NCBI RefSeq assembly: GCF_900236475.1
Contig: NZ_LT963352.1
Location: 248,001-312,000, forward strand
Reading direction: 5' to 3'
Length of the DNA: 64,000 nucleotides
DNA from: Streptomyces chartreusis NRRL 3882
GTDB lineage: Bacteria > Actinomycetota > Actinomycetes > Streptomycetales > Streptomycetaceae
Made by a program: the position numbers and the translations under genes. Below the pieces are notes generated by a model, which saw only the letters and a list, made by a program, of their open reading frames with translations, searched no databases and was not told where the DNA came from. Below are positions 1 through 7,889 of the stretch, in pieces; within the stretch, counting starts at the first letter, position 1, and each line of letters begins with the position of its first letter.

Positions 1-350
1 GCTTGCTGCGACTGCCTGTCACGATCGGCGACGCCGAGACAGAGGTGGTGGGCGTCGGCGGAGTGGCCGTCGCACCCGGCATGCAAGGTCAGGGGCTGGC
101 GCGGCTCGTCGTCGCAACCGCACTGGAGCACGCCCGCACGATGGGTCCTCAGCATGCACTCCTCTTCTGCCGTCCTCCCCTCGTGTCCCTCTACCAGCGC
201 CTCGGATGGCACCCGCTCGACGAGGAGGTACTCGTCGAACAACCCGAAGCCCGCCTGGTGACCATGCCGCTCCGGACCATGGTGACGCCCCTGCGCGACG
301 ACGCCCGCTGGCCCTCAGGGCCGGTACGGCTGCTCTCGCTCCCTATGTGA
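1..350 (+). CDS. GNAT family N-acetyltransferase, C-terminal part
   Basis: The reading frame is open from the left edge to a TGA at 348-350, so the true start lies outside the window. The visible ~115 residues carry the acetyl-CoA binding core of a GNAT fold: a VGGVAVAP strand, then the pyrophosphate-binding turn GMQGQGLARLVV, and later LYQRLGW, the usual motif near the end of the domain. It should transfer an acetyl group from acetyl-CoA to an unknown small molecule or protein amine. No substrate can be inferred. Directly downstream lies a decayed aldolase gene. Confidence 0.75.
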   Translation, partial: LLRLPVTIGDAETEVVGVGGVAVAPGMQGQGLARLVVATALEHARTMGPQHALLFCRPPLVSLYQRLGWHPLDEEVLVEQPEARLVTMPLRTMVTPLRDDARWPSGPVRLLSLPM

Positions 351-444
351 CGAGCCCGGCACCGCCGTCCGCCAAGATGAAGGACAATCCTGCGGCTATC
401 TTGAGCCGCCACGCGGATCGAGGGGAGACGAACCGGACCGACTG

Positions 445-1035
445 CAGGTCGTGGTCGAGGTCGACTGCGGCGCCCGTCGTTCCGGGGCCCCGCCCGAGCT
501 TGCGGGCGACCTCGCACTCGCCGCCCGCAAGCGCGGCCTGGTGCCGGTGGGCGTCTTCACGTATCCAGGTCACGGCAGTTCCGGCCGGGACGCTCGCGAG
601 CGCGCCGCGCAGGACCAGGATGCCGCGCTCACCACCGCCGTACGCAGCCTCGCCGGCGTCGGCATCACCGCAGCGGTGGTCAGCGCCGGTTCCACGCCCA
701 CCGTCGAGTTCGCCACCAGCAGCGTGATCACCGAGATCCGTCCCGGCGAGTACGTCTTCTGCGACCTGAACAACACCCGGCTCGGCGCCTGCACGGACGA
801 CCAGATCGCGCTGTTCGTCGCTGCCACCGTGGTCAGCGACTGGGTCCCCGACCAGCTCATCCTCGATGTAGGCACCAAGGCCCTCAGCCGCGAAGGCAGC
901 CCCGAACTCGGCTACGGTCGGGTCCCCCGCACGAAGGCCGTCCTGTCCAAGCTCAACGAGTACCACGGATTCCTCGCATGTGCAGGCACGTCGCTGCAGC
1001 GGGGGCCGGTCGACGCCCGCGGGTTCCTCAGCTGA
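445..1035 (+). pseudogene. D-threonine aldolase / DSD1-type PLP enzyme, both ends missing
   Basis: The frame encodes about 195 residues that match the middle of the alanine-racemase-fold D-threonine aldolase family: VVVEVDCGARRSG, FTYPGHG, VSAGSTPT, the metal/PLP-side segment GEYVFCDLNNT, and LDVGTKALS. The N-terminal part that should carry the PLP lysine is absent; in-frame codons upstream encode unrelated residues without homology to the family and run back into the GNAT gene. The C-terminal H-x-C metal-binding segment is also missing, because after LSKLNEYHGF the frame drifts and stops. Family enzymes are about 350-380 residues. This is a remnant and is unlikely to be active. Confidence 0.75.
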
Positions 1036-1362
1036 CGGGCCCCGGGGCCTCGTTACCCGAGCCCGCGGGGTGTCGACCGCGTCGTGGTAGGCCATCAGAT
1101 ACCGCTTGGCGGTGTCGAAGCCGTAGCGGGAGATCGCGTCGCGGAACCCGATCGACAAACCCGTGGTGGCCATGCCGCCGTTGCGGCCGGCTCGGGTACG
1201 AGCGGATCACAGACATCGCTGACCTGCCGGTCCTCCTGGGCCTGCCGCGCCCTTGACCGGGCGGTCCTCCACCGCCCTGCTTGGGGTCCCGCCCGATGGC
1301 GCCGTGCGGCGTGGCCGAGCTGTAACCTGTGTGGTCGACAACCGACCAGAGAGGTGACCGGG
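1036..1362. other. Intergenic stretch with a possible decayed fragment on the minus strand
   Basis: No complete gene is visible. On the minus strand, 1173 down to about 1063 encodes a protein-like stretch (GFRDAISRYGFDTAKRYLMA) that then runs into the antisense of the aldolase remnant. It may be a leftover of a third gene, but I do not recognise the family with any confidence. The last 30 bases hold the regulatory dyad and ribosome binding site of the GntR gene. Confidence 0.3.
1332..1348. promoter_or_regulatory. Candidate FadR/GntR operator
   Basis: TGGTCGACAACCGACCA is a perfect inverted repeat of six-base arms (TGGTCG/CGACCA) around five bases. It ends 14 bases before the ATG of the FCD-domain GntR regulator. 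FadR-subfamily proteins bind TGGT-N-ACCA type sites, so autoregulation is a reasonable inference. Confidence 0.5.
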
Positions 1363-2058
1363 ATGGACCCCAAGTTCGGAGGGTTGGAACGGACGACGAC
1401 CCCGGAGGGTGTCTACCGCGTGCTGCGTGGAGCCATTCTCGACGGGACTGTGCCTCCCGGTGGACAGTTGCGTGAAAGGGACATCGCGACGGATCTCGGG
1501 ATCAGCCGATCCCCGCTGCGCGAGGCGCTGACCAGGCTCGAGGAGGAAGGCCTGGTCGTGAAGGTCCCGTTCCGGGGGGCGTTCGTCGTCGAGGTCAGCG
1601 CTCAGGAGATCGCCGAGATCGCCTCGATCCGCTTGCTCGTCGAGCCTTATGCCGCGGAGCTCGCCATCGAAGCGCTCCGTGGGCCCGAGCAGCCCAGGTT
1701 GACGCAGACGATCGAGGAACTGCACCGCGCGACCGAGAAGAACGACATCCCGGCCAGCGTCGATGCGCACCTTCAGTTCCACAGGCTGTTCTACGACTTC
1801 TCGGGACACGGGACGCTGCGCAGCCTCTGGAGCGGCTGGGAGACCAAGCTGCGCCTCTACCTCCTGGTCGACCACCCGTCCTACAGCGACCTGCACGACA
1901 TCGCCGTCGAGCACGCGAGGCTGGCCGCAGTCGCGTTGGAAGGCGACACGGATGCGTTCAAGCGGGAACTGGCGCAGCACTTCCAATCAGCGCTGCGAGG
2001 CCAGGCCGGAAGCAACGGGCACGCGGCGACCGGACCTGAGGCGCTACCCAGCGTCTGA
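1363..2058 (+). CDS. GntR family regulator, FadR subfamily (FCD domain)
   Basis: 231 residues. An N-terminal winged helix of about 75 residues carries the typical recognition helix region (RERDIATDLGISRSPLREAL, then LEEEGLV). It is followed by an all-helical FCD ligand domain with the metal/effector histidines expected of FadR-type proteins (HLQFHRLFYDFSGH, then H in the VEHARLA helix). The ATG at 1363 follows GAGAGG at good spacing. A palindrome overlaps its own leader. In related genomes FCD regulators often sit beside D-amino acid or sugar acid catabolism genes; here the adjacent aldolase is decayed, so the original target may be gone. The effector is unknown. Confidence 0.85.
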   Translation: MDPKFGGLERTTTPEGVYRVLRGAILDGTVPPGGQLRERDIATDLGISRSPLREALTRLEEEGLVVKVPFRGAFVVEVSAQEIAEIASIRLLVEPYAAELAIEALRGPEQPRLTQTIEELHRATEKNDIPASVDAHLQFHRLFYDFSGHGTLRSLWSGWETKLRLYLLVDHPSYSDLHDIAVEHARLAAVALEGDTDAFKRELAQHFQSALRGQAGSNGHAATGPEALPSV

Positions 2059-2140
2059 TGACCGCCCCTGACCGGAGGGGATGTGCGGTGAACGAACACA
2101 CGTCGCGCGACCTGCCCGAGACGCCCGCCCCCGCCGCCTG

Positions 2141-2184
2141 ACGACGCCGCCTCTCCCCCGCGTCTGCGGGAGGGGCGGCGTCGT
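2141..2184 (+). terminator. Strong hairpin downstream of the GntR gene
   Basis: Long, nearly perfect stem: ACGACGCCGCC...CCCGC pairs with GCGGGAG...GGCGGCGTCGT around a GTCT loop. There is only a short T-rich tail (GTCTTG). Its position 80 bases after the GntR stop suits a terminator. Confidence 0.7.
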
Positions 2185-2250
2185 CTTGCGGTCAGGTCCG
2201 GCGGCGGAAGGCTGCGGAAGCTGCCCGTTACAACTCGCAGCGCCAGCCTT

Positions 2251-2282
<32 letters not shown>

Positions 2283-2422
2283 GGAGACACAACCCTGGCC
2301 ACTGTGAGCGTCCCAGTCGGCCGGAGGAAGGCGATCGATTCGATGCCGGTCGGATGGAGTTGACTGCGCTCCCGTGGTCGGGAGCCGACGGTGTGGCAGT
2401 CCGATAGAACACGGGCCGACTG

Positions 2423-4072
2423 TCACCCGACCCGGATTTCCGCTGTCTCCGGCAGCTCCAGATGCCTGCCCTGGAACCGTGTCCGCAGTGCGCGATCGTG
2501 GGTGACCAGCACGATCGCCCCCGAGTAGCCGGTCAGCGCTTCCTCCAGTTCCTCGACCAGCGCCGGCGACAGGTGGTTCGTCGGCTCGTCGAGCAGCAGG
2601 ACGTCGACGGGCTCCGAGACCAGTCGCGCCAGCTCCACACGGCGGCGCTGGCCGTACGACAGCTCGCCCATGCGCAAGCGCAGTTGCGCCGGGCGGAAGA
2701 GGCCGAGGGCAAGCAGGTCATCGGCGTGCTCGTCGGCAGAGCCCACGCGGCCCAGCGCGAACGCCTCGGCCACCGTCAGGTCCGGCGGCCACGGCGTCTC
2801 GTCCTGGCGCAGATGGCCCACCCGGCCCGGCACCCGCACCGATCCCCCGTCCGGCCGCAGTTCACCGGCGAGCAGCTTCAGCAACGTCGTCTTGCCGGCG
2901 CCGTTGGGGCCGGTGACGAGAAGCCGGCCGCTGCGGTCGAGAGTGAGGGAGTCCAGGTGGAGGCGGTCTCCTACGCGTACGTCGGACAGCTGTACGGCGG
3001 GGATCTCCACGGAAGCGGTCTTGTTGCCCCCCGCGATGTCCCCCGCCGTCCTCATCCGCGCCGTGAAGGCCAGCGGGTCCGGCGGCGGCGCCACCGGGTT
3101 TGCCGTCAGCCGCTCGACCCGCTCGCGGGCGCTGCGGATGCGGGCCATCGCGCCGTGCGCCCGGCCGCGGGCGCGGAAGCCGCCGTGGCCGAAGTTGGCC
3201 AGCGGCGCCTTGCGCGGAATGGTGTCGAGGCGGGCGGCCTGACCGGCGGCCAGCCGCTCGTTGCGGGCCAGCTCGGACCGCCACTCCTCGTACTCCTGGA
3301 GCCGGCGGTGGCGCTCCGCCGCCTTCGCCGTGCGGTAGCCGGTGTAGCCGTCGCCGTAGCGGGTGACCTTTCCCGCCTCGACTTCCAAGACCGTGGTGGT
3401 CAGGCGCTCGAGGAAGACGCGGTCGTGGGTGACGGCGAGCACCGTGCCGCGGTGCGCCCGTAGCTGCGTCTCCAGCCACCGCACGGCCTGATCGTCCAGG
3501 TCGTTCGTCGGCTCGTCCAGAAGCAGCAGCTCCGGGCGGCCGGCGAGGACGCCGGCCAGGGCAATACGGGACCGCTCGCCGCCGGAGAGGGTGCCGAGTC
3601 GGCGCTCACGGCAGAGGGCGGGCAGGCCGAGGTGGTGCAGGGCGATGTCCACCCGGTGGTCGGCGCCGTAGCCGCCCCTGGCTTCATAGCGCCCGAGGAG
3701 CGCGGTGTACGCGGCGAGTGCCGCAGGGTCCTCGCCGTCGCCGAGCGCCTGCTCGGCCCGGCGCAGCTCCCCCTCCAGGGCACGCAGGTCCGCAAGGGCC
3801 AGGTCGACGGCGTCCTGGACGGTGGCGGTCGGGGGCAGGGGGATGGTCTGCGGCAGATAGCCGATGCCGCCGGCGGCGGTCACGGTCACCTCGCCGTTGT
3901 CCGGGCGCTCCTGACCGGCCATGAGCCTGAGGAGGGTGGACTTGCCGGAGCCGTTGTCACCGATGAGCCCGGCCTTCTCGCCCGGCTTCAGTGTGAAGGA
4001 GACCTGGTCGAGGACGGTGTGGCCGGGGTAGCGCTTGGTGACGTGGGAAAGGGTGAGTTGTGAGGTGTGCAA
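2423..4072 (-). CDS. ABC-F family ATPase (ribosome protection type)
   Basis: 549 residues with two fused ABC ATPase domains and no membrane segments. Domain 1 has Walker A GDNGSGKST, signature LSGGE and Walker B LLLLDEPTNDLD. Domain 2 has GPNGAGKTT, signature LSYGQ and LLLDEPTNHL. A charged linker rich in Arg and Ala joins them. This is the ABC-F layout, whose members act on the ribosome either as antibiotic resistance factors (the TlrC/OleB/CarA-like group of Streptomyces) or as translation factors. The start is a TTG at 4072 preceded by AGGAGGG with seven bases between. A 130-base leader with a four-codon ORF lies upstream, which suits drug-responsive attenuation. The drug class cannot be told from sequence. 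Confidence 0.9.
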   Translation of the reverse strand: MHTSQLTLSHVTKRYPGHTVLDQVSFTLKPGEKAGLIGDNGSGKSTLLRLMAGQERPDNGEVTVTAAGGIGYLPQTIPLPPTATVQDAVDLALADLRALEGELRRAEQALGDGEDPAALAAYTALLGRYEARGGYGADHRVDIALHHLGLPALCRERRLGTLSGGERSRIALAGVLAGRPELLLLDEPTNDLDDQAVRWLETQLRAHRGTVLAVTHDRVFLERLTTTVLEVEAGKVTRYGDGYTGYRTAKAAERHRRLQEYEEWRSELARNERLAAGQAARLDTIPRKAPLANFGHGGFRARGRAHGAMARIRSARERVERLTANPVAPPPDPLAFTARMRTAGDIAGGNKTASVEIPAVQLSDVRVGDRLHLDSLTLDRSGRLLVTGPNGAGKTTLLKLLAGELRPDGGSVRVPGRVGHLRQDETPWPPDLTVAEAFALGRVGSADEHADDLLALGLFRPAQLRLRMGELSYGQRRRVELARLVSEPVDVLLLDEPTNHLSPALVEELEEALTGYSGAIVLVTHDRALRTRFQGRHLELPETAEIRVG

Positions 4073-4186
4073 GATCGGATCCCTCCTGGCCGCGCGGATT
4101 TCAGCCCGGGCCGGATCGGGGTGGATGGCTGCACGCGAGGCGCGACGACGGCTGAACGGTGCTCTACGCGGTCGGCGCCGGCTGTC

Positions 4187-4201
4187 TCACAGGGAACCCA
4201 T
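4187..4201 (-). CDS. Four-codon leader ORF (MGSL-stop) upstream of the ABC-F gene
   Basis: On the minus strand an ATG at 4201 is followed by three sense codons and TGA. The ATG lies seven bases after a TACCGT -10 box, which would make it the first transcribed codon, a leaderless start. Short leader ORFs upstream of ABC-F resistance genes commonly control attenuation. This is an inference from position and spacing only. Confidence 0.35.
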   Translation of the reverse strand: MGSL

Positions 4202-4208
4202 GCGAAGG

Positions 4209-4237
4209 ACGGTACGGCACACTGAGCGGTTTGACAA
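4209..4237 (-). promoter_or_regulatory. Predicted promoter for the ABC-F transcript
   Basis: Minus-strand TTGTCA (4232-4237), 17-base spacer, TACCGT (4209-4214). Transcription would begin near 4201, giving a leader of about 130 bases before the TTG start at 4072. Confidence 0.5.
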
Positions 4238-4259
4238 GACGATACGTCTCGCCTAGTCG
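4231..4259 (+). promoter_or_regulatory. Divergent promoter with an embedded AGACG-ATA-CGTCT operator
   Basis: Plus-strand TTGACA (4231-4236), exactly 17 bases, then TAGTCG (4254-4259). The spacer contains the dyad AGACGATACGTCT at 4237-4249. That arrangement is typical of promoters repressed by TetR-family proteins. The operator also touches the -35 box of the opposing ABC-F promoter. No TetR gene lies beside it; the next plus-strand gene is the GNAT at 4424. The rest of 4073-4423 holds no gene I can support. Confidence 0.5.
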
Positions 4260-4423
4260 GTTGCGCGCCGAGCGGCATGTCCGTAGTAGCCCGTGGGTCG
4301 GGCCGCGGTGGTCGCCGCGCAACTCGGCGAGCACGGCTCCGTAGAGGTCGGCGCAGCGGATGCCTCCGCTGGGACAAGGGGGCGCAGTTCGCACTCTCAC
4401 CGTCGTGTCGACAGGATGGAACC

Positions 4424-4957
4424 ATGACCGAGATCCGCACTCCCCGTCTTGTCCTGCGTCGATGGCTTGACGACGACCTTCTCCCCCTGTCCGAGATCCA
4501 CGCCGATCCAGTGGTGATGCAGGGCATCGGCGACGGCAGGCCGCGCTCCCTGGAGCTGACCGCCGAGGACATCGAGGCGTGGGAGGAGGAGTGGGACGAG
4601 GAAGGATTCGGGATGTTCGCGGTCGAGCTCCTGGGGTCCGGTGAGTTGGCGGGCGCCGTCGGCCTGTCCGTGGCCGACGCTCCGGCCGAGGTCGCCGGCC
4701 AGCCGGCGATCAGCTGGCGGCTCGGGCGGGTGTTCTGGGGGCAGGGGTACGCCTCCGAAGCGGCCCACGCCACCCTGGAGTTCGCCCTGCAGGACCGCGG
4801 CCTCGACCGCGTGGTCGCCGTACGCCGGACGGGCGACAGGGCCTCCGCGAACGTACTCGACAAACTCGGCTTGCAGGCCGAAGGCACCGCGCGACACCCG
4901 GTCCATGGCTACGACCTGGCGGTATATGGCATCGACCTGACGCAGTACCAGGGGTAG
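4424..4957 (+). CDS. GNAT acetyltransferase, RimJ/RimL type
   Basis: 177 residues. It begins with the typical RTPRLVLRRWLDDDL segment of ribosomal-protein-type acetyltransferases and has the acetyl-CoA turn as FWGQGYASEAAHATLEFA, where Q-G-x-A replaces the canonical R/QxxGxG/A, followed by ASANVLDKLGLQAEG near the end. It probably acetylates an alpha-amino group or a small molecule; the substrate is not evident. The start at 4424 is preceded by AGGATGG. It is the first gene downstream of the orphan TetR-type promoter at 4231. Confidence 0.85.
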   Translation: MTEIRTPRLVLRRWLDDDLLPLSEIHADPVVMQGIGDGRPRSLELTAEDIEAWEEEWDEEGFGMFAVELLGSGELAGAVGLSVADAPAEVAGQPAISWRLGRVFWGQGYASEAAHATLEFALQDRGLDRVVAVRRTGDRASANVLDKLGLQAEGTARHPVHGYDLAVYGIDLTQYQG

Positions 4958-5045
4958 CACCCGCGCGCCCGGCTTGAGTCGACTTGGTGGCCATGACAGG
5001 GCTCCCCCCTTCACCAGAGGACTGAGTACGCGTCCCGTGCGACGG

Positions 5046-5262
5046 TCCGGCCTGAGGCAGGCACGAAAGAATCGGGTTCGGCGGCGGCGTGCGGGCGTAG
5101 ACATGGAGCGGCCCGCTCGGTGGGGCGCTGACCAGGCCCGCGCGGCACAGTGCCGGGAGGTGCTGGGACACCCTGGCGGCGGAGAGCACTTTGCGGGTGG
5201 GCCAGTTCATCGGTGGACGTCGGAGTCGCCGGTTCGGCCAGCAGCAGGGTCCAGGAGGGGGC
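5046..5262 (-). pseudogene. ArsR-type regulator remnant, frameshifted
   Basis: Reading down the minus strand, 5262-5197 encodes PSWTLLLAEPATPTSTDELA, the first helices of an ArsR winged helix. The frame then shifts by one at about 5196 and continues with RVSQHLPALCRAGLVSAPPSG and VYARTP, which is the recognition helix and wing. Neither piece has a proper start or full-length continuation. The remaining sequence between 4958 and 5466 shows nothing else I can support, apart from the promoter of the next gene. Confidence 0.65.
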
Positions 5263-5453
5263 GATGACTGCGCACGGGCCGCTGACCCCCGCGACGGGCC
5301 TGGGTTCCTGTGGCGTGCCCGTGCCGAGCGCCGGACAGGCCAGTCGCGGCGGCTCCAGCACCGGGAATGGCAGGCCCGGAGCGGGTCCATTTTTCGGTCG
5401 GGTTGGAGGGGGACGTGCTTCCGCGGGCGGGTGCGTGTCCTGGGGCGGTTCCC

Positions 5454-5459
5454 TACGAT
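5454..5459 (+). promoter_or_regulatory. -10 box implying a leaderless hydrolase transcript
   Basis: TACGAT ends seven bases before the ATG at 5467, and no Shine-Dalgarno sequence lies between. This is the usual geometry of leaderless Streptomyces mRNAs. Confidence 0.4.
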
Positions 5460-5466
5460 GCCAGCT

Positions 5467-6255
5467 ATGTCGGACATGACACTGGCGTCCCGGCGACTCG
5501 GGAGCGGGCCGCCCTTGGTGGTCGTCCTCCAACTGGACCGGGACGGCTGGGCGCCCATCCTGGAGCGTCTCGCCCGCGAGCGCGAGGTGGTGGCCGTCGA
5601 CCTCCCCGGCTTCGGCGACAGCCCCCCGCTCCTGGACGGAACCACGCCCACCGTCGAGGCGCTGGCCGCCGCCGTCGCCGAGTGGCTCTCCGGCGCCGGC
5701 CTCACCCGCCCACCCGTCGTGGGGAACTCCCTCGGAGCGGCCGTCGCGCTGGAACTCGTCCGTAGCCGCGCGGCGGGAAGCGCCGTCGCACTGTCCCCCG
5801 TCGGCCTGTGGACCCGCCCCGAGGCCGCCTACGCCCTCGGCTCACTCCGCGTCGCCCACGCGATGGCACGGGCATGCGCCGAACGCCCCGGCTGGATCGC
5901 AGGCCACCCGATCGGCCGAACCCTGGCCTTCTGGCAGCTCGTCGCACGGCCTTGGCGGATCCCGGAGGCGGCGGCCGCCGGTGCGCTGCGCAACCTGGCC
6001 CGCTCGCCCGGCTTCGAACCGACGCGGCGCGCGGCGAGCGCTTACCGACTGCGGGCTTTTACCCCTGAGGTACCGGTCCCGGTCACGGTCGCCTGGGGCA
6101 CACGGGACCTGATGACCCCGCCCCACCAGGCGCTCAGAGCAGCACGATTGCTGCCTGGCGCCCGGCACATCGCGCTGAAGGGCTGCGGGCACTCACCGAT
6201 GTCCGACGACCCCGAGAAGGTCATCCGCGCAGTGCTCGAGTCCACCAGCGGATGA
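5467..6255 (+). CDS. Alpha/beta hydrolase with an altered oxyanion segment
   Basis: 262 residues, alpha/beta hydrolase fold. The nucleophile is S88 in VVGNSLGAA. The acid is the Asp in WGTRDLMTPP and the base is the His in GCGHSPMSDDP, so the triad is complete. The usual oxyanion motif (LVLLHG...) after strand 3 is replaced by PPLVVVLQLDRDGWAPIL, so the H-G pair is missing and the loop is several residues shorter than in relatives with the same flanking sequence. Activity is therefore uncertain. The ATG at 5467 is favoured by the -10 box seven bases upstream; longer in-frame starts lie over the ArsR remnant. The substrate is unknown. Confidence 0.8.
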   Translation: MSDMTLASRRLGSGPPLVVVLQLDRDGWAPILERLAREREVVAVDLPGFGDSPPLLDGTTPTVEALAAAVAEWLSGAGLTRPPVVGNSLGAAVALELVRSRAAGSAVALSPVGLWTRPEAAYALGSLRVAHAMARACAERPGWIAGHPIGRTLAFWQLVARPWRIPEAAAAGALRNLARSPGFEPTRRAASAYRLRAFTPEVPVPVTVAWGTRDLMTPPHQALRAARLLPGARHIALKGCGHSPMSDDPEKVIRAVLESTSG

Positions 6256-6497
6256 ACTGGACCCCATCATTTCTGCATCACCGCAACGTCGACGCCTGTG
6301 GGCCCGGTGGCAGCACGCGCACGCGAATGCGCCGTACCTCCGGGCGAGCGGCGGTCCCGTCGGGCACGACCTTCTCGACACACGGCCCACCTCTTGGAGC
6401 GGGCGGCCTGCCTCACCCACATGGCAGACACGGGACGCCGTCTGCTCCCCGCCGTGCTCGAATGGCAGTGCCCTCTGTCGTGAGCTGGCGGGAGTTG

Positions 6498-6710
6498 ATG
6501 ATGCACGAGATGTGGTGCGGCCCAGACGTGTCAGGACAAGCTGCGTGGCACGTCCTGACTACCGACAAGACCGGCACCCTTTGTGGGGCCAAGAGACTGC
6601 AAGAGCCCAATAGTCGAGAACCAACGGACAAGCACTGTTTCACCTGCATGTCGGCACTTCAGGCTGTGCTGCGGCGCCCGACTGAGGGCTCGACGCCGAC
6701 GGCGGAGTGA
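6498..6710 (+). CDS. Small Cys-containing actinobacterial protein of unknown function
   Basis: About 70 residues, starting at tandem ATGs (6498 or 6501) after a GGGAG. It has a Trp-His-Val-Leu opening, a single C-G, and a late HCFTCM pair, a spacing seen in small Streptomyces proteins that may bind a metal through C...CxxC. No function is known to me. Between 6256 and 6497 I see no gene or clear signal. Confidence 0.55.
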   Translation: MMHEMWCGPDVSGQAAWHVLTTDKTGTLCGAKRLQEPNSREPTDKHCFTCMSALQAVLRRPTEGSTPTAE

Positions 6711-6841
6711 TGTGCCAGGTCGCGCTCGTGCACGCGCCCCTGGAAGCGGAGCAGCGCGAGTCGCGGCGGCTCCGCTTCCACTCCGCCCTCGCCCGCCGAC
6801 GCGTCAACGTCCGGTGGGCCTTGAACGGCCGCATGACATGA
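6710..6841 (+). CDS. Very small basic ORF coupled to the preceding gene
   Basis: The ATG at 6710 overlaps the TGA of the previous gene (TGATG). It encodes 43 residues rich in Arg (ESRRLRFHSALARRRVNVR). Only the overlap and uninterrupted frame support it. I do not recognise it, and it may be chance. Confidence 0.25.
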   Translation: MCQVALVHAPLEAEQRESRRLRFHSALARRRVNVRWALNGRMT

Positions 6842-6907
6842 CTGTGTGCATCAGACCGAGTTCCGGCTGACCATCTGGCCCAGGGAAGCCTCTGGAAGAC
6901 TCAGGGA

Positions 6908-7237
6908 ATGCAGCCGTTTCCCGTGAACCCCGACAGCGTCAAAGAACCCCTGACGCTCCTCGATGACGAAGGGGCGAGCTGGGTTCTCCACCGCAAGCGG
7001 CTTGATCTGCGCGTCGTCCGTCGGCTCGTCAAGGACGCCACCACACCTGTGGTCTGGGGGGACATGGGCGGTACGAGCCCCCGGCTTACGACGGAGACCG
7101 AACGTCCCATGCTCTGGGACCGGATCAAAGATGGGTACAAGGGCCCCGGCGGAACGTCGCCGACCGGCCGTTACCTGGCTCACGAGTTCCGCGCCGAGCC
7201 GGGACGCCGCATGCTCTACGTCGAAGACCACTGCTGA
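6908..7237 (+). CDS. Conserved-looking hypothetical protein, 109 aa
   Basis: 109 residues of balanced composition with no signal peptide or membrane span: LTLLDDEGASWVLHRKRLD, a GDMGGTSP loop, and LAHEFRAEPGRRMLYVEDHC at the end. Codon use is typical of the host and no other frame is as good, so it is probably real. The Shine-Dalgarno is weak (GGAAG about 10 bases upstream). No family is recognised. Confidence 0.55.
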   Translation: MQPFPVNPDSVKEPLTLLDDEGASWVLHRKRLDLRVVRRLVKDATTPVVWGDMGGTSPRLTTETERPMLWDRIKDGYKGPGGTSPTGRYLAHEFRAEPGRRMLYVEDHC

Positions 7238-7334
7238 TTCCGCGCGCAGGGAGCTGCCCACTCGAGCCTCACCACGATCATGGAGCGTTAGCCTCTAGGC
7301 GACTGAGCCCCAACCAGGCCTCGTGACGGGGCCG

Positions 7335-7566
7335 TTAGGAAGCCGGCGCCGGGTGGCAGGGCGCCTCCTGCACATCCGCCTCGACCTGGTTCCGCGCGGT
7401 GCCCTGTTCCTTCGCGCTCGGTCACGGCGTTCTCGACCTCGCGGGCAGCGTCCAGCCAGGCCTGCCATGCGGTGTGCCAGGCGTCGCGCTGCTCGTCGGC
7501 CCACGCGTTCGCAGCAGGTCGGCCGTACCAGTCCTGCAGCTGCTGGGCCTTTTTATGCCGGGCACG
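7335..7566 (-). pseudogene. Remnant of a small actinobacterial protein (DWYGRPA...WADEQRD type), frameshifted
   Basis: Minus-strand codons from about 7566 encode QQLQDWYGRPAANAWADEQR, then AWHTAWQAWLDAAREVENAV and TEREGT, a pattern I associate with small hypothetical proteins of Streptomyces. In the same frame the C-terminus turns to Gly/Pro-rich noise. One base out of frame, after about 7372, it reads RNQVEADVQEAPCHPAP and stops at TAA 7335, matching the expected tail. A start codon and N-terminus are also lacking. This indicates a decayed copy. Confidence 0.5.
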
Positions 7567-7655
7567 AGAAGCCCGCCTCGGCGCGCGAGACAGAGGCTTC
7601 CTCAACTCCTCAGAGCGCGTGGAGCCAGTTGACTTCGTCGTTGAGGCGGCTGGGC

Positions 7656-7889
7656 ATGGCACAAGAGATCGCCGCCGAACGGAACGTCACCCCGCACGAG
7701 GTGCTCCTCGACCTCGTCCGTACGGGCACCCGCCGCGCCGCCTGGGTAAACGGCGTCATTGTCCACAGCGGAGGACCGGCGGCCAAGACGGCGTCACGCC
7801 GCTGCAGCCCGTTGAGATTCGAGCCAGGACGAGATCGCGCTGCGGGCCCTCGGCGCGTGCGGCGTATGCGGGTCACGCCACCTGGATGA
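7656..7889 (+). pseudogene. Possible gene fragment, 77 aa
   Basis: An ATG opens MAQEIAAERNVTPHEVLLDL, then VRTGTRRAAWV, which looks helical and protein-like, but after about 40 residues it becomes Arg/Pro-rich low complexity and runs 17 bases into the end of the convergent oxidoreductase gene. It is probably the start of a gene whose 3' part was lost. Not recognised. The rest of 7238-7872 contains only the remnant on the minus strand. Confidence 0.3.

Noticed and set aside
1063..1173. Protein-like minus-strand stretch (AISRYGFDTAKRYLMAYHD)
   Set aside because: It faintly recalls FAD-dependent amine oxidase N-termini, but it is too short and I could not assign a family; kept only as a note in the intergenic entry.
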